Positions 1 through 8,371 of a stretch of DNA of 33,941 nt are shown in pieces. A program made the position numbers and the translations under genes. Origin of the DNA: JBCAWW01 sp039024315 (GTDB lineage Bacteria > Bacteroidota > Bacteroidia > J057); NCBI GenBank assembly GCA_039024315.1, contig JBCCQN010000073.1, positions 1 through 33,941 on the forward strand, written 5' to 3'. Position 1 is the first letter of the stretch, and each line of letters starts with the position of its first letter. The notes beneath the pieces were generated by a model. That model worked only from the letters and a program-made list of their open reading frames with translations, did not search any database and was not told the DNA's origin.

Positions 1-90
1 AAAGAGGGATAATTGGGTTTTGCCTACAGCGGTCGGGCCTACTATGGAAATAAGTTGATTCAAATTGGCATAAAGTTTGTTCTATCGTAA
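1..90 (+). CDS. Possible 3' end of an outer-membrane beta-barrel gene (partial, uncertain)
   Basis: The frame ending in the TAA at 88-90 reads GFAYSGRAYYGNKLIQIG then IKFVLS. This alternating aromatic/polar pattern is what the last strands of an outer-membrane barrel look like. The same frame has a stop at 10-12, but the +3 frame upstream (RGIIGF) joins it smoothly if one base is removed from the GGGTTTT run at 15-21. The piece may therefore be a gene end with a frameshift (real or a sequencing error), or chance. The upstream part lies outside the window, so no family can be named. Confidence 0.25.
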
Positions 91-200
91 CTGTTCAAGA
101 TCTATTTGTAAGGGGTAAATCAAATAGGTTTTTCCACCGGACACTCAAAAGGCATTCACCTTACCGAATGTTTTTGTTGTGGAAGGTAGATGAAAATCGG

Positions 201-233
201 AAAAAGGTTCCTACCAATGGTGGGAGCCTTTTT
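201..233. terminator. Bidirectional intrinsic terminator
   Basis: A hairpin of two 15-nt arms (AAAAAGGTTCCTACC and GGTGGGAGCCTTTTT) around an AAT loop pairs along its whole length with two G-T wobbles. Both strands end in a T run, so it can stop transcripts from either side. It overlaps the stop codon of the minus-strand membrane protein gene and follows the plus-strand gene tail at 1-90, as expected between convergent genes. Confidence 0.75.
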
Positions 234-603
234 AGCTTTTCTGGCCTCGCCAAACGATGTATAACGCAATACAGCAGATAAGCGATCCCCCAAATTCACG
301 AGAAAGTTCGATATATGGATACTGATCGCTCATGGCATGCCACTCTATCATGTCCATGAAGCTGATCCCATCTTGATTGGTTAAAAAACTAATAAATCCT
401 GGGAGATGTAGCAAACAAATTCCTCCAAAAAGAGCTAGTACGGCTAGTACGATATTTTTGTTGGTCTTACCAAAGAAGGAAAACAGGCAGACTTCACCGA
501 CGATCAAGTAAAGAATCACCCAGGCCATGCCATCGGCATCATTGAGTTGGAGATAGGCGGATGAAGTAAATAAGAGGGCTAGGCCCAAGTGCAACCATTT
601 CAT
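232..603 (-). CDS. TMEM220-like small integral membrane protein
   Basis: This 123-aa protein has four hydrophobic segments (about residues 4-18, 26-44, 50-72 and 104-119). The N-terminal YLQLNDADGMAWVILY stretch and the REFGG motif before the last helix resemble the TMEM220 family, four-helix proteins of unknown function found in bacteria and eukaryotes. It begins 17 bp after the TonB-dependent receptor gene on the same strand and ends in a strong terminator, so it is probably the last gene of that transcript. No catalytic residues are visible. Family assignment is from pattern recognition only; function is unknown. Confidence 0.6.
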   Translation of the reverse strand: MKWLHLGLALLFTSSAYLQLNDADGMAWVILYLIVGEVCLFSFFGKTNKNIVLAVLALFGGICLLHLPGFISFLTNQDGISFMDMIEWHAMSDQYPYIELSREFGGSLICCIALYIVWRGQKS

Positions 604-620
604 AGGAGTCCTATTGTAGA

Positions 621-2993
621 TTAAAATTCGACCCGATAACTAAGTAGTGGGATGATGCCCAACTGATATTTAGTTACTATCTCATCGAGTTGAAAGTCGT
701 AGTAGCGGAATGCAATGTTTTGGGTGTTGAGAACATTCTGAATATCGACACCAAAGGTACGAGTAAAGCGTGCCTTATTGCGTTTGAATGTAAGTCTGAA
801 ATCAAGCCTTAAATAATCCTCAATCTGTTCTGAGAAGCCATCTGAGCTGTCAAATATGGTCCTTTGCTCTTGTCGAGAAGCCGCCAAATCAATAGGCATG
901 GCCCGTAAACCCCCACGATACATGGTCCGAAGATTGATCCCGATCACTCTGTTTTGCCCTTTACGATTGGTACCCTCTTTTTCCCAACCTCCTGTTGCGC
1001 TGAAAGCGTAACGACCACTAAAACGAGTCGGGCGCGAGATGCCATCTCCTGCCGTATAATTAGATTCATAAAGCGAAGCACTCAGTAGATAATAATAGTT
1101 ATTGCTCAACAGCTTTTCTACACTTAGCTCAATTCCATAATTCGTACCCGTACCGAGGTTTTCTAATTCTTGGGTTACGTAGCCCTCAAAAAAGTTCAGG
1201 CTCGAAACTGTGCTAGTTGGATCATTGACAATCGGCACGTTGAACAGGGCCTGATAGTAAGGCTCCAACCTAAGCATAAGGAAGGGGTTGAATTGGTACT
1301 GGTAGCTGAGGACAATATGATGTGCTCTGGTAAAACCTAGGTCCGTATTAGGGGTGACAGGTATATCAACTGGTCCGGGAAAGGCCGCAAAGTAAGTACC
1401 GGGAAGCTGAATTTGACTATGCAAGCCGTAGGCAAAGCGTAGGTTTTGACGAGAATTGATGCTAAAGTTCATGGAAGCTCTCGGTTCAAGGGCCCTACTG
1501 TCATTGAGGAAGAAATACATTCCATGAAGGCCGGCTTCCAGTGAGAATTTGGGATGTGGGTTGTATTTGAAGTCAGCGTAAGGTTGGACCAACCAACTAG
1601 CCCCTTCGGCAAGGGCCAAGGTCTCGAAGCGGCCAATCGTACCCGGAGGTCTAAAGATACTATTTAGGGTAAAGCCTATACGGTTGACATAAACGCCTGT
1701 TTTGACACTAAGCTGCGGATTGAACTTGTGCGTGATATTGCTGGTAATCGAAAGACGATTTTGTACCAGTTGATCGTCTTCTGATAAAATCCCCTCATAG
1801 TTACTATCGAGAAAATTGGAAGTACGGCCGCTTTTTTGGGAAGAAAGGGCCACAACAGTTTTCCAAAGGGTACGCTCACCTATGAGCAATTTATGTGTTC
1901 CGCCAACGGCCCCCATATTGGAGAGGAAAGAAATGTCAAAGCGATCTTTTTGCTCGTCGATCAAACTATCATTGCGCGCGCCGCTAAACTCATTGCTACT
2001 CAAACCACCCATCCCAAAGAGACCAAAGGTTCCCAATTTTTCCGTTGGGAAGTGAAGGTTAAAGGCAATATCCTGATAATTGATTGATTCATCGCCTAAT
2101 GGTACCCCCAACAGATCGAGCAGACCTACAGTTGAGTAACGATAGTTGATCAAAAATGAACTGCCTTTTTTACGATTGATGGGTCCTTCGGCTGAAAGGT
2201 CGATCCCAATCAAACCTGCTTGGCCTGTAAATTCGAATTTTTCATTATTGCCTTTACGAAAGTTGATGTCAAATACCCCCGAAAGCGCATTACCATACTC
2301 AGCATTAAAGGCGCCAGTGCTAAAACTCGAATTGGCCAGTAGCTGAGTACTGAGGATAATGGTTCCTCCACCATTTTGGGTAAGCCTGTCGCTAAAAGTC
2401 CCTGCATTGGTGAGGTGATTGGGATTTACGATATCAACGCCTTCAAGACGCCAAGACATACCATTGGGAGAGTTGCCTCTGATTACCAAGTGGTTGGCCT
2501 GATCGTTGGTTTGAATTACACCAGGGAAGGATGCTACCATACGGGCTGGGTCAAAATAAGCTGCAGCAAATCGCTTACTTTCTTCCACTGTAAACACTCG
2601 CGTACTGACCCTTTTGAGATCTCGATCACTAACGGCCGTTACTTCTACCGTTTCGTTGTAAAAGACATACTCTGTAAGCAAAAGCTCAAGGACGTTTTCT
2701 TTACCAGCATTGGTTACCAAATCTGGGATGATATAGGTTTGGTAGCCTTCTTTTTTGACCTCTAAACTGTGACGACCGGCCGCGACTTGTTCTAACCTAA
2801 AGCTTCCATTTTCATCACTGCTTGTCGATATTCCTAATGCTGGAATAGAAATAATCGCCTCAGAGATAGGATGTGCATTTTCCGAATCCAAGACTTTGCC
2901 TCTGATTAAGGAAAATACCTCCTGCCCATGAGAGAGAAAGGGAAGACAAATAAGCAGAATTAGGAAAAGGAGACTGGGTTTAGCCTGCTGCAT
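621..2993 (-). CDS. TonB-dependent outer-membrane receptor with carboxypeptidase-regulatory-like domain
   Basis: A 790-aa protein. A signal peptide (residues 1-23, ending SHGQ) is followed by a carboxypeptidase D regulatory-like beta-sandwich (about 28-110; GKVLDSENAHPISEA, then DENGSFRLEQVAAG). Next come a plug domain (about 125-235, with the VIRGNSPNGMSWRLEGVDI motif) and a long beta-barrel that ends in a terminal Phe (YRVEF), the usual outer-membrane insertion signal. Such receptors import bulky substrates using TonB/ExbBD energy. No SusD-like lipoprotein gene is adjacent, so it is not a standard SusCD pair and the substrate cannot be read from context. It is divergent from the sulfatase gene (133 bp between starts) and followed by the TMEM220-like gene. 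Confidence 0.9.
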   Translation of the reverse strand: MQQAKPSLLFLILLICLPFLSHGQEVFSLIRGKVLDSENAHPISEAIISIPALGISTSSDENGSFRLEQVAAGRHSLEVKKEGYQTYIIPDLVTNAGKENVLELLLTEYVFYNETVEVTAVSDRDLKRVSTRVFTVEESKRFAAAYFDPARMVASFPGVIQTNDQANHLVIRGNSPNGMSWRLEGVDIVNPNHLTNAGTFSDRLTQNGGGTIILSTQLLANSSFSTGAFNAEYGNALSGVFDINFRKGNNEKFEFTGQAGLIGIDLSAEGPINRKKGSSFLINYRYSTVGLLDLLGVPLGDESINYQDIAFNLHFPTEKLGTFGLFGMGGLSSNEFSGARNDSLIDEQKDRFDISFLSNMGAVGGTHKLLIGERTLWKTVVALSSQKSGRTSNFLDSNYEGILSEDDQLVQNRLSITSNITHKFNPQLSVKTGVYVNRIGFTLNSIFRPPGTIGRFETLALAEGASWLVQPYADFKYNPHPKFSLEAGLHGMYFFLNDSRALEPRASMNFSINSRQNLRFAYGLHSQIQLPGTYFAAFPGPVDIPVTPNTDLGFTRAHHIVLSYQYQFNPFLMLRLEPYYQALFNVPIVNDPTSTVSSLNFFEGYVTQELENLGTGTNYGIELSVEKLLSNNYYYLLSASLYESNYTAGDGISRPTRFSGRYAFSATGGWEKEGTNRKGQNRVIGINLRTMYRGGLRAMPIDLAASRQEQRTIFDSSDGFSEQIEDYLRLDFRLTFKRNKARFTRTFGVDIQNVLNTQNIAFRYYDFQLDEIVTKYQLGIIPLLSYRVEF

Positions 2994-3013
2994 CGTATAA
3001 GGATATTTTGATG

Positions 3014-3045
3014 TAAAGATAAAAAGTGATCGGCAACCAACGAAA
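3014..3045 (-). promoter_or_regulatory. Candidate promoter of the TonB-dependent receptor gene
   Basis: On the minus strand TTTC (3045-3042) is followed after 20 nt by TATCTTTA (3021-3014). Each element differs by one base from the Bacteroidota consensus (TTTG and TAnnTTTG). The start would fall near 3007, giving a leader of about 14 nt before the ATG at 2993. The spacing is right but both boxes are imperfect. Confidence 0.3.
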
Positions 3046-3075
3046 CCACTTTTGTCATTTTGGTAAGCTTCCCAA

Positions 3076-3107
3076 TTGGCGTAAACCGATATTTTGAACT
3101 AAATTTT
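3076..3107 (+). promoter_or_regulatory. Candidate promoter of the sulfatase operon
   Basis: TTG at 3076-3078, a 21-nt spacer and TAAATTTT at 3100-3107 match the Bacteroidota promoter pattern with one mismatch in the -7 box. Transcription would begin about 14 nt before the sulfatase ATG at 3127. Confidence 0.35.
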
Positions 3108-3126
3108 CAACCTACTACAACAATTT

Positions 3127-4806
3127 ATGTTTAGATATTGCCTGCCATTATTGCTGCTGCTTGCCTGTAGTCCTCCAAAGCCTACTCAAGCGGATTCAGC
3201 TTACCCGACAGAGACGCCTGCCCAACCTAATATTCTTTGGATTGTGGCGGAAGATTTAAGCCCTGTGATCCCTTCTTTTGGGGATTCTACGGTGCAAACC
3301 CCTAATATCAGCCGCTTAGTAGCCGAAGGGGTGCGTTATACCAACGTTTACTCTCCTTCTGGAGTTTGTGCGCCCAGCCGTGCTGCTTTGGCTACGGGCA
3401 TGTATCCCAGTAGCATCAGCGCCAATCATATGAGGACGGGCCCTTGGTACATCGAATTGCCTCCTCCCATCCTCAAAGAGCATATAGCGAGAAGTGCTAA
3501 ATTTATGCCCGAAGGCTTATATCCTTACGAAGCGGTGCCACCGGTAGAAGTCAAAATGCATGGGGAAGTGATGCGCCGCTTAGGGTACTATTGTACCAAT
3601 AATGCTAAGGAGGACTATCAGTTTCGTAAGACCCTGACTGCTTGGGATGATTGCAGCCGTACGGCTCATTGGCGCAATCGACCCGAAGGCAAGCCTTTCT
3701 TTTCTATCTTCAACATAGAAGTTACCCATGAATCCCGTATATGGGTCAAAGCTCAGGATTCGCTCTGGATAGATGCGGATTTAGCGGTCCCCATACCGCC
3801 CTATTTGCCAGATACTGAGATCGCAAAAAGAGATGTGCGGCGGATGTACAGCAATATCAAAGAGATGGATCATAGAGTGGGGGAGATATTGGCCGAATTG
3901 GAAGAAGATGGCCTTTTGGAAAATACCGTCATCTTTTGGTATTCTGACCATGGTGGTCCTTTACCGCGGCAAAAGCGGCTGATGCATGATTCAGGCCTGC
4001 GGGTGCCGATGGCGATTCGTTTTCCCAATCAGGCCTTTGCAGGCACTACCGACGATCGCTTGATTAGCTTCATCGACTTTATGCCCACCATTATGTCCCT
4101 GGCAGGGGAGCCGACTCCGGACTACATGCAAGGTCAAGCTTTTTTAGGTCCTCACAATGCGCCGGCCCGTGATTATATCCATGGAGCTGGTGATCGCTTT
4201 GATGAGCTTTATGATGGCGTAAGGGCCGTGAGAGATCAGCGTTTCAAATATATTCGACATCTTGATACCACCCAGATGTATTATTTGCCACTCAACTATC
4301 GGGAAAACATGCCGATCATGCAGGAACTTTTGCGGATGCGCGAGGAGGAAAAACTCAATCCCATCCAAGCGCAATGGTTTCGACTTAGCCGTCCCGCTGA
4401 GGAATTATTTGATTGCGAGGCCGATCCCCATGAGATCAATAATCTTGCTGAGGATCCGGCCTATGGTGAAAAGCTGGCAGAACTAAGAGCGGAATGTGAT
4501 CGTTGGTTGGTCGAAATTGATGATGTAGGCCTCATGCCCGAAACTGAATTGATCGCGCGTTTGCAACCAGAAGGGGAAGCGTTCCGCACGGCGGCCACCC
4601 AAATAACAGCAGAAGCAGATAAGATCAGTCTCAGCAGCCAAACCGAAGGGGCGAGTATTGCCTATCAGTATGTACATCCTGATTCTAATCTTAGCCCCAG
4701 TTGGCAAGTGTATATGGAACCCATTAGGGCTCAGGAGGGAATGGAAATTGCCACTGTATCGCATCGTATTGGCTATTTGAGAAGTGACACGATCCGTTTT
4801 AAATGA
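3127..4806 (+). CDS. Secreted lipoprotein sulfatase (type I, formylglycine-dependent, S1 family)
   Basis: This 559-aa sulfatase starts with a lipoprotein signal (LLLLLAC, lipidated Cys14). Metal-binding Asp43 lies in NILWIVAEDLSP, and the signature CAPSR at 81-85 carries Cys81, the residue oxidised to formylglycine. A second metal and active-site block, SDHGG, is at 273-277. The C-terminal 60 residues (SIAYQY, then WQVYMEPI and HRIGYLRSD) look like the chitobiase/Fn3-associated beta domain common on Bacteroidota sulfatases. The sequence resembles heparan N-sulfatase-like enzymes, but the substrate (host glycan or algal polysaccharide) is not determined. Its stop overlaps the start of the S41 peptidase gene (ATGA), so the two are co-translated. 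No maturase gene is in the window. Confidence 0.93.
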   Translation: MFRYCLPLLLLLACSPPKPTQADSAYPTETPAQPNILWIVAEDLSPVIPSFGDSTVQTPNISRLVAEGVRYTNVYSPSGVCAPSRAALATGMYPSSISANHMRTGPWYIELPPPILKEHIARSAKFMPEGLYPYEAVPPVEVKMHGEVMRRLGYYCTNNAKEDYQFRKTLTAWDDCSRTAHWRNRPEGKPFFSIFNIEVTHESRIWVKAQDSLWIDADLAVPIPPYLPDTEIAKRDVRRMYSNIKEMDHRVGEILAELEEDGLLENTVIFWYSDHGGPLPRQKRLMHDSGLRVPMAIRFPNQAFAGTTDDRLISFIDFMPTIMSLAGEPTPDYMQGQAFLGPHNAPARDYIHGAGDRFDELYDGVRAVRDQRFKYIRHLDTTQMYYLPLNYRENMPIMQELLRMREEEKLNPIQAQWFRLSRPAEELFDCEADPHEINNLAEDPAYGEKLAELRAECDRWLVEIDDVGLMPETELIARLQPEGEAFRTAATQITAEADKISLSSQTEGASIAYQYVHPDSNLSPSWQVYMEPIRAQEGMEIATVSHRIGYLRSDTIRFK

Positions 4807-6173
4807 TCAAAATTACTATCATACTTTGCTGCTGTATGGGTTTTAGTTTTTTACAAACCCATGAGTTTTTGGTGGATGACCGCTGCGCGGAACGCTTATC
4901 CGTGGCAGAATTGCAGGAGGATTTTAGCTTCTTCAAAGAGCGCTTAATCCGTTATCATCCCGGGCTTTACACCTATGCCACCCAAACTCAGATTGATAGT
5001 GCTTTTACGGCCATAGAGTCCCAATTAGAGCAGCCTATGGACGATTTGGCCTTTTATCAATTGCTAAGCCCTCTCAAGTCCTTGATCAAAGATGGGCATA
5101 CTTATTTTTACCCCAATCAGCAGACCCGAGATGCTATCAGCGAAAAAAGTGCGCTTCCTATCGATCTGTTTTGGGATTGGGAGAATCTATGGGTGAAAGA
5201 AGTGTATAACGCTACTAATGAGGTCCAGAAAGGGGATAAGGTCCTCAGTATAAATGGTTTAAATGCAGCCAAGGTTGTCGAGAAATTAATGACTAACATC
5301 ATTCGCGATGGTAGGGCTGATTCTTATCCGCGTTGGATCATGAATCATTGGTTTAATGAAATTTATCATTTACACTTTCCTATTCCAGTACAATGGGATT
5401 TGGTTGTGGAGGATAAAGAAGGCAAGGAAAAAAGGATTGTTCTGGCTAATCAGCCTCGTCCAAGCGTTCCCGAACAGGGCGCAAAACCAAAAGGAATAAG
5501 CCTGTACAATGTAGGTGAGGTAACAGTCCTCAAGGTGGCCAGCTTTAACAATAGCCTTTTAAAAAAGCGCTACGGCCAAAAGTTTCGCCTTGCGATTAAA
5601 GCTGCCTTCCAATCAATATTGGCTAATGGTACTAACAAATTGATCCTTGACTTGCGGGATAATCAGGGGGGAGAGATAGACAATGGGCGTTATCTTTTGT
5701 CTTTCCTCCTCGAGGAACGCTTTGCCATCGTGCGTTCGCTTAAGAAGGTCGTAGCTCCGGAGCAGGATATTGATCAGGCTAGACTAGCCTACAAGCGATT
5801 TTCGAACAATGGCTGGACCAAACCCCAAGCGCTCCTTTATGATGGTGAGTTACTTGTACTGATCAATGGCGGCAGTTTCTCTTGTAGTGGAGCAGTGGCG
5901 GCCCAAATAGAGGCAGCTAAAAGGGCGATCTTACTAGGGGAGGAGAGTGGGGGTAATAGTCGGACCTTTTGTGGAGTGGGGCCACAAGAATATTTGCCTC
6001 ATTCAAAAATTAGCCTTTCGGTGCCTAGAGTGCAGTTTCAAGTCGTTGATGGAAGTGAAAATCTAGGATTGGGAGTTATCCCAGATCATTATGCGGTACC
6101 CAGCATCATCGACCTAGTGCAAGGTCGAGATGCAGTACTAGAAAAAGCGGTAACTCTATTTGAGGGCCCTTAG
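4803..6173 (+). CDS. Secreted S41-family (C-terminal processing protease-like) serine peptidase
   Basis: This 456-aa protein begins with a short hydrophobic leader (IKITIILCCCMGFSFLQ). An N-terminal helical region (about 30-105) is followed by a PDZ-like segment (GDKVLSINGLN) and the S41 catalytic core (from about 230): LILDLRDNQGGEID, then NGGSFSCSGA, where Ser360 aligns with the nucleophile, then GEESGGNSRTF. These proteases cleave near protein C-termini in the periplasm or outside the cell. The ATG overlaps the sulfatase stop by 4 bp, implying coupled translation and perhaps a joint role in nutrient processing. The stop overlaps the convergent MOSC gene by 4 bp (TTAG). The family is clear; the substrate is unknown. 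Confidence 0.9.
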   Translation: MIKITIILCCCMGFSFLQTHEFLVDDRCAERLSVAELQEDFSFFKERLIRYHPGLYTYATQTQIDSAFTAIESQLEQPMDDLAFYQLLSPLKSLIKDGHTYFYPNQQTRDAISEKSALPIDLFWDWENLWVKEVYNATNEVQKGDKVLSINGLNAAKVVEKLMTNIIRDGRADSYPRWIMNHWFNEIYHLHFPIPVQWDLVVEDKEGKEKRIVLANQPRPSVPEQGAKPKGISLYNVGEVTVLKVASFNNSLLKKRYGQKFRLAIKAAFQSILANGTNKLILDLRDNQGGEIDNGRYLLSFLLEERFAIVRSLKKVVAPEQDIDQARLAYKRFSNNGWTKPQALLYDGELLVLINGGSFSCSGAVAAQIEAAKRAILLGEESGGNSRTFCGVGPQEYLPHSKISLSVPRVQFQVVDGSENLGLGVIPDHYAVPSIIDLVQGRDAVLEKAVTLFEGP

Positions 6174-6712
6174 CGCTTTTGGACGGTGTCTCCCACTCTG
6201 ATCAAGCCATCACTTAGCACCCGCGTAAAAATACCGCGGAGGTGTAAGGAACGCTTGTCCATGGCATTGATCACTTTAAGCGCGTCGGTACCAAAGCGCT
6301 GGGCAAACTTTTTACAGCCATTGTGAGCTTCGGGGGTAACTTCTAAAATCACCTCTCCTATTTGCAAGCGATCCCCTGCCCTGAGGTTTGCTTCGGTCAA
6401 GTCTAGGTCCAAGACAATATTATCTCCGGCTTGGGCCATGCGCTCTTGATCCCCCTCAGCAACCAAGCTCAGGATGCGGGTACCCATAAGAGAAATTTGA
6501 GAATCCCTATTAGGGTCCCGCGCCGCTTTGCGAGCCCAACGATCTCCTTCCATACCGTATTGGGCGGAGAAAAATACTTCCTGCCTGATTTCACGGGCAT
6601 CACTTTCTCGGCGGATCACAAGCATATCAACCTTACCCAAATCTTTAGGAGCCGATAGAATGTGATCCCATTGAGCCAAAATTTCGGATTGAGAAAGCAT
6701 AGTTTTGGTCAT
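6170..6712 (-). CDS. MOSC domain protein
   Basis: The 180-aa protein carries a MOSC domain, the C-terminal module of molybdenum cofactor sulfurases: GMEGDRWARKA, then SQISLM, AGDNIVLDLDL and a conserved Cys in HNGCKKFAQRFG (about residue 130). Such stand-alone proteins (YiiM/YuaD-like) are thought to handle sulfur or molybdenum cofactors, with few proven reactions. An upstream in-frame TTG at 6757 would add 15 residues, but the ATG at 6712 gives the usual family length and is preferred. It follows the alpha/beta hydrolase gene closely on the same strand, so the two probably share a transcript. Confidence 0.85.
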   Translation of the reverse strand: MTKTMLSQSEILAQWDHILSAPKDLGKVDMLVIRRESDAREIRQEVFFSAQYGMEGDRWARKAARDPNRDSQISLMGTRILSLVAEGDQERMAQAGDNIVLDLDLTEANLRAGDRLQIGEVILEVTPEAHNGCKKFAQRFGTDALKVINAMDKRSLHLRGIFTRVLSDGLIRVGDTVQKR

Positions 6713-6775
6713 AGCAATATCTTTTGGTGGAAGCGTAATTTCACACTTTCTCGACAAAGGAAATAGTCAATTTTT

Positions 6776-7636
6776 TTAGACTGGCGTTAGCATCAAAGAC
6801 TCAATCGCTTCGATGATGACTTCTGGCGCTTCGGCATTGAGACAGTGTCCTTTATCAGGTACGTCAATTCTACTGCTATTAGGAATTAAGCGTACCAAGT
6901 CATCTGTGTGAAAGGGGGGGGTGGTTTTGTCTTTATCGCCAATTACGATTTTACAAGGGATCATAATCTCCCCTAAGCGGTCATAATAGCTCTCATCGCC
7001 AAAGGCTTTTAAAATAGGAATGAGCCGACTGTGATCGGTTTGGGTGAATATTTCTGTTATCACTCGGATCAATTCTGGATCAGGATTGGTGCCAATGAGA
7101 CTTTTGCCAAAAGCCTTACTAATCGCTTTATTTTTTAACCATCGGACCAGTAAACCTGACTTTATCAGCGGAATCTGCACCCTATTCTGGAAGTTTTTAC
7201 GGTAAACATCTCCGGCAAAAGTCGCCATCAATACAGCCCCCTTGACGACATTTTCTTGTAATTCAGGATAATCTAGGAGCATCTTCATCGTAAGAAATCC
7301 TCCCATAGAGTGGCCTACGATGATACAAGAAGTCAATTGGTAGGCCTTGATAATGGCGACATAATCTGAAGCCATAGCCTGGGAAGTAATGCCGTCTTTT
7401 CCAATGCTTGATTTACCATGTCCTCTTTGATCAAAGGCAATTACTTGGTAGCCTTTTGCTACCAAAATGGGCATGATGACATTCCATTCGATGGAATTAA
7501 AGCCGTAGCCATGGGCTAATAAGACTGCATTTTCGCCTTGGCCAGCTGAGATGGTATGAATTTGAGTCTGGTCAGCAGTTGTTAGGGTGAGAGGCAACCC
7601 ATCCAAGGGGGTGGATAGCTCAAGGTGTTGAAACAT
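6776..7636 (-). CDS. Alpha/beta hydrolase
   Basis: A 286-aa alpha/beta-hydrolase fold enzyme. Oxyanion motif HGYG at 42-45; FDQRGHGKS at 68-76; nucleophile elbow GHSMGG with Ser110; acid in GDKDKTTPP (Asp234 or Asp236); catalytic His264 in DKGHCLNAEAPE. The length and the cap region (about 135-205) fit carboxylesterase, epoxide-hydrolase or lactonase-like members, so the substrate is open. No signal peptide is visible, suggesting a cytoplasmic enzyme. It lies upstream of the MOSC gene on the same strand and 73 bp downstream of the small membrane peptide gene. Confidence 0.9.
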   Translation of the reverse strand: MFQHLELSTPLDGLPLTLTTADQTQIHTISAGQGENAVLLAHGYGFNSIEWNVIMPILVAKGYQVIAFDQRGHGKSSIGKDGITSQAMASDYVAIIKAYQLTSCIIVGHSMGGFLTMKMLLDYPELQENVVKGAVLMATFAGDVYRKNFQNRVQIPLIKSGLLVRWLKNKAISKAFGKSLIGTNPDPELIRVITEIFTQTDHSRLIPILKAFGDESYYDRLGEIMIPCKIVIGDKDKTTPPFHTDDLVRLIPNSSRIDVPDKGHCLNAEAPEVIIEAIESLMLTPV

Positions 7637-7658
7637 AAGTAGTCGAAATAGTAGTAGC

Positions 7659-7692
7659 TTCTAGAAAATAGCCGAAAGGGTCATTCTCTAGA
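7659..7692. repeat. Short inverted repeat upstream of the hydrolase gene
   Basis: TTCTAGA at 7659-7665 and its complement TCTAGAA at 7686-7692 flank 20 nt. It sits between the stop of the 59-aa gene and the ATG of the hydrolase gene. No T run follows on the minus strand, so a terminator is unlikely; an operator or mRNA hairpin is possible. Evidence is weak. Confidence 0.3.
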
Positions 7693-7709
7693 AGATACAC
7701 ATATTATCG

Positions 7710-7889
7710 CTACCAGTAAAAACTAAGGCTGGGTAAGCCTAGGGGGAGCTGGTAGGATACCCAATGTTGGGCGGTTTTTTGGGCTTCATGGGCAAGCTTC
7801 TCGGGAGGAACGGTAAGGCTATATATTGCCCCGCTTATGCCTAGAGCAAGCAAGAGAAGGAGGATAAATCTGAAAACGGTCTTTTTCAT
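7710..7889 (-). CDS. Small 59-aa membrane or secreted peptide, translationally coupled
   Basis: The frame starts with ATG at 7889-7887, which overlaps the TGA of the ankyrin gene (7888-7886) as ATGA, and ends at a TAG at 7712-7710. The peptide begins MKKTVFRFILLLLLALGISG, a classic positively charged plus hydrophobic leader or single membrane anchor, and continues with a short tail (VPPEKLAHEAQKTAQHWVSY, ending LSFYW). The exact ATGA coupling and the start-and-leader structure argue for a real gene. No family is recognised. It closes the YtrA-type ABC operon, so a role with those envelope proteins is inferred. Confidence 0.7.
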   Translation of the reverse strand: MKKTVFRFILLLLLALGISGAIYSLTVPPEKLAHEAQKTAQHWVSYQLPLGLPSLSFYW

Positions 7890-8332
7890 GGTTGATCATT
7901 TGGAGTGCTCAAAAGGGGAATAAAAGTAGATCTATGGTATTTGAGGGCGTAATCATAGGCAGTCTTGCCATTACTGGTTTCAAGACTTGGGTCTGCGCCT
8001 TGCTTAAGGAGAGCTTGGAACATTTCCATTTGATCGTACTTGACAGCATACATAAGGGGGCTCTTGCTGTCGCAGATTTGATCGATCTCCGCTCCTCGGA
8101 GGAGGCAGGCAGCAAAAATGGCAGGAGCGTCGTACTTGATACTCAAAATCAAAAGACTGTAGGCAGATTCATTGATTGTATAGCAAGTATTGATATCTCC
8201 TTCCGGACCGAGGAACTTTTCCAAGGCTTTAGTATCGTCTTTATCGATCATCTTCTTGAGCTGCTTATGAGCGTTCTGCGCAGCAGCATAAAAAGGAAGG
8301 AGCAAACAAAGAAAAAGTATGATTCTGGACAT
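7886..8332 (-). CDS. Secreted ankyrin-repeat protein
   Basis: This 148-aa protein has a signal peptide (MSRIILFLCLLLPFYAAAQ) and about three ankyrin-like repeats. The clearest is SPLMYAVKYDQMEMFQALLK followed by QGADPSLETSNGKTAYDYAL; a weaker one is YSLLILSIKYDAPAIFAACL then LRGAEID. Ankyrin repeats mediate protein contacts, here presumably in the periplasm; no enzyme motif is present. It lies 39 bp downstream of the DUF2807 gene, and its stop overlaps the ATG of the 59-aa peptide. Its partner is unknown. Confidence 0.8.
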   Translation of the reverse strand: MSRIILFLCLLLPFYAAAQNAHKQLKKMIDKDDTKALEKFLGPEGDINTCYTINESAYSLLILSIKYDAPAIFAACLLRGAEIDQICDSKSPLMYAVKYDQMEMFQALLKQGADPSLETSNGKTAYDYALKYHRSTFIPLLSTPNDQP

Positions 8333-8371
8333 GGCATGGGGCTTTAAGAGTGGAAAAAGAATACGGAAAAT

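Noticed and set aside
2376..2765. Open frame of 129 codons on the plus strand inside the TonB-dependent receptor gene.
   Set aside because: It is antisense to the conserved plug domain and has no protein-family features.
7892..8347. Open frame of 151 codons on the plus strand opposite the ankyrin gene.
   Set aside because: The minus frame has a signal peptide, ankyrin repeats and operon coupling on both sides; the plus frame shows none.
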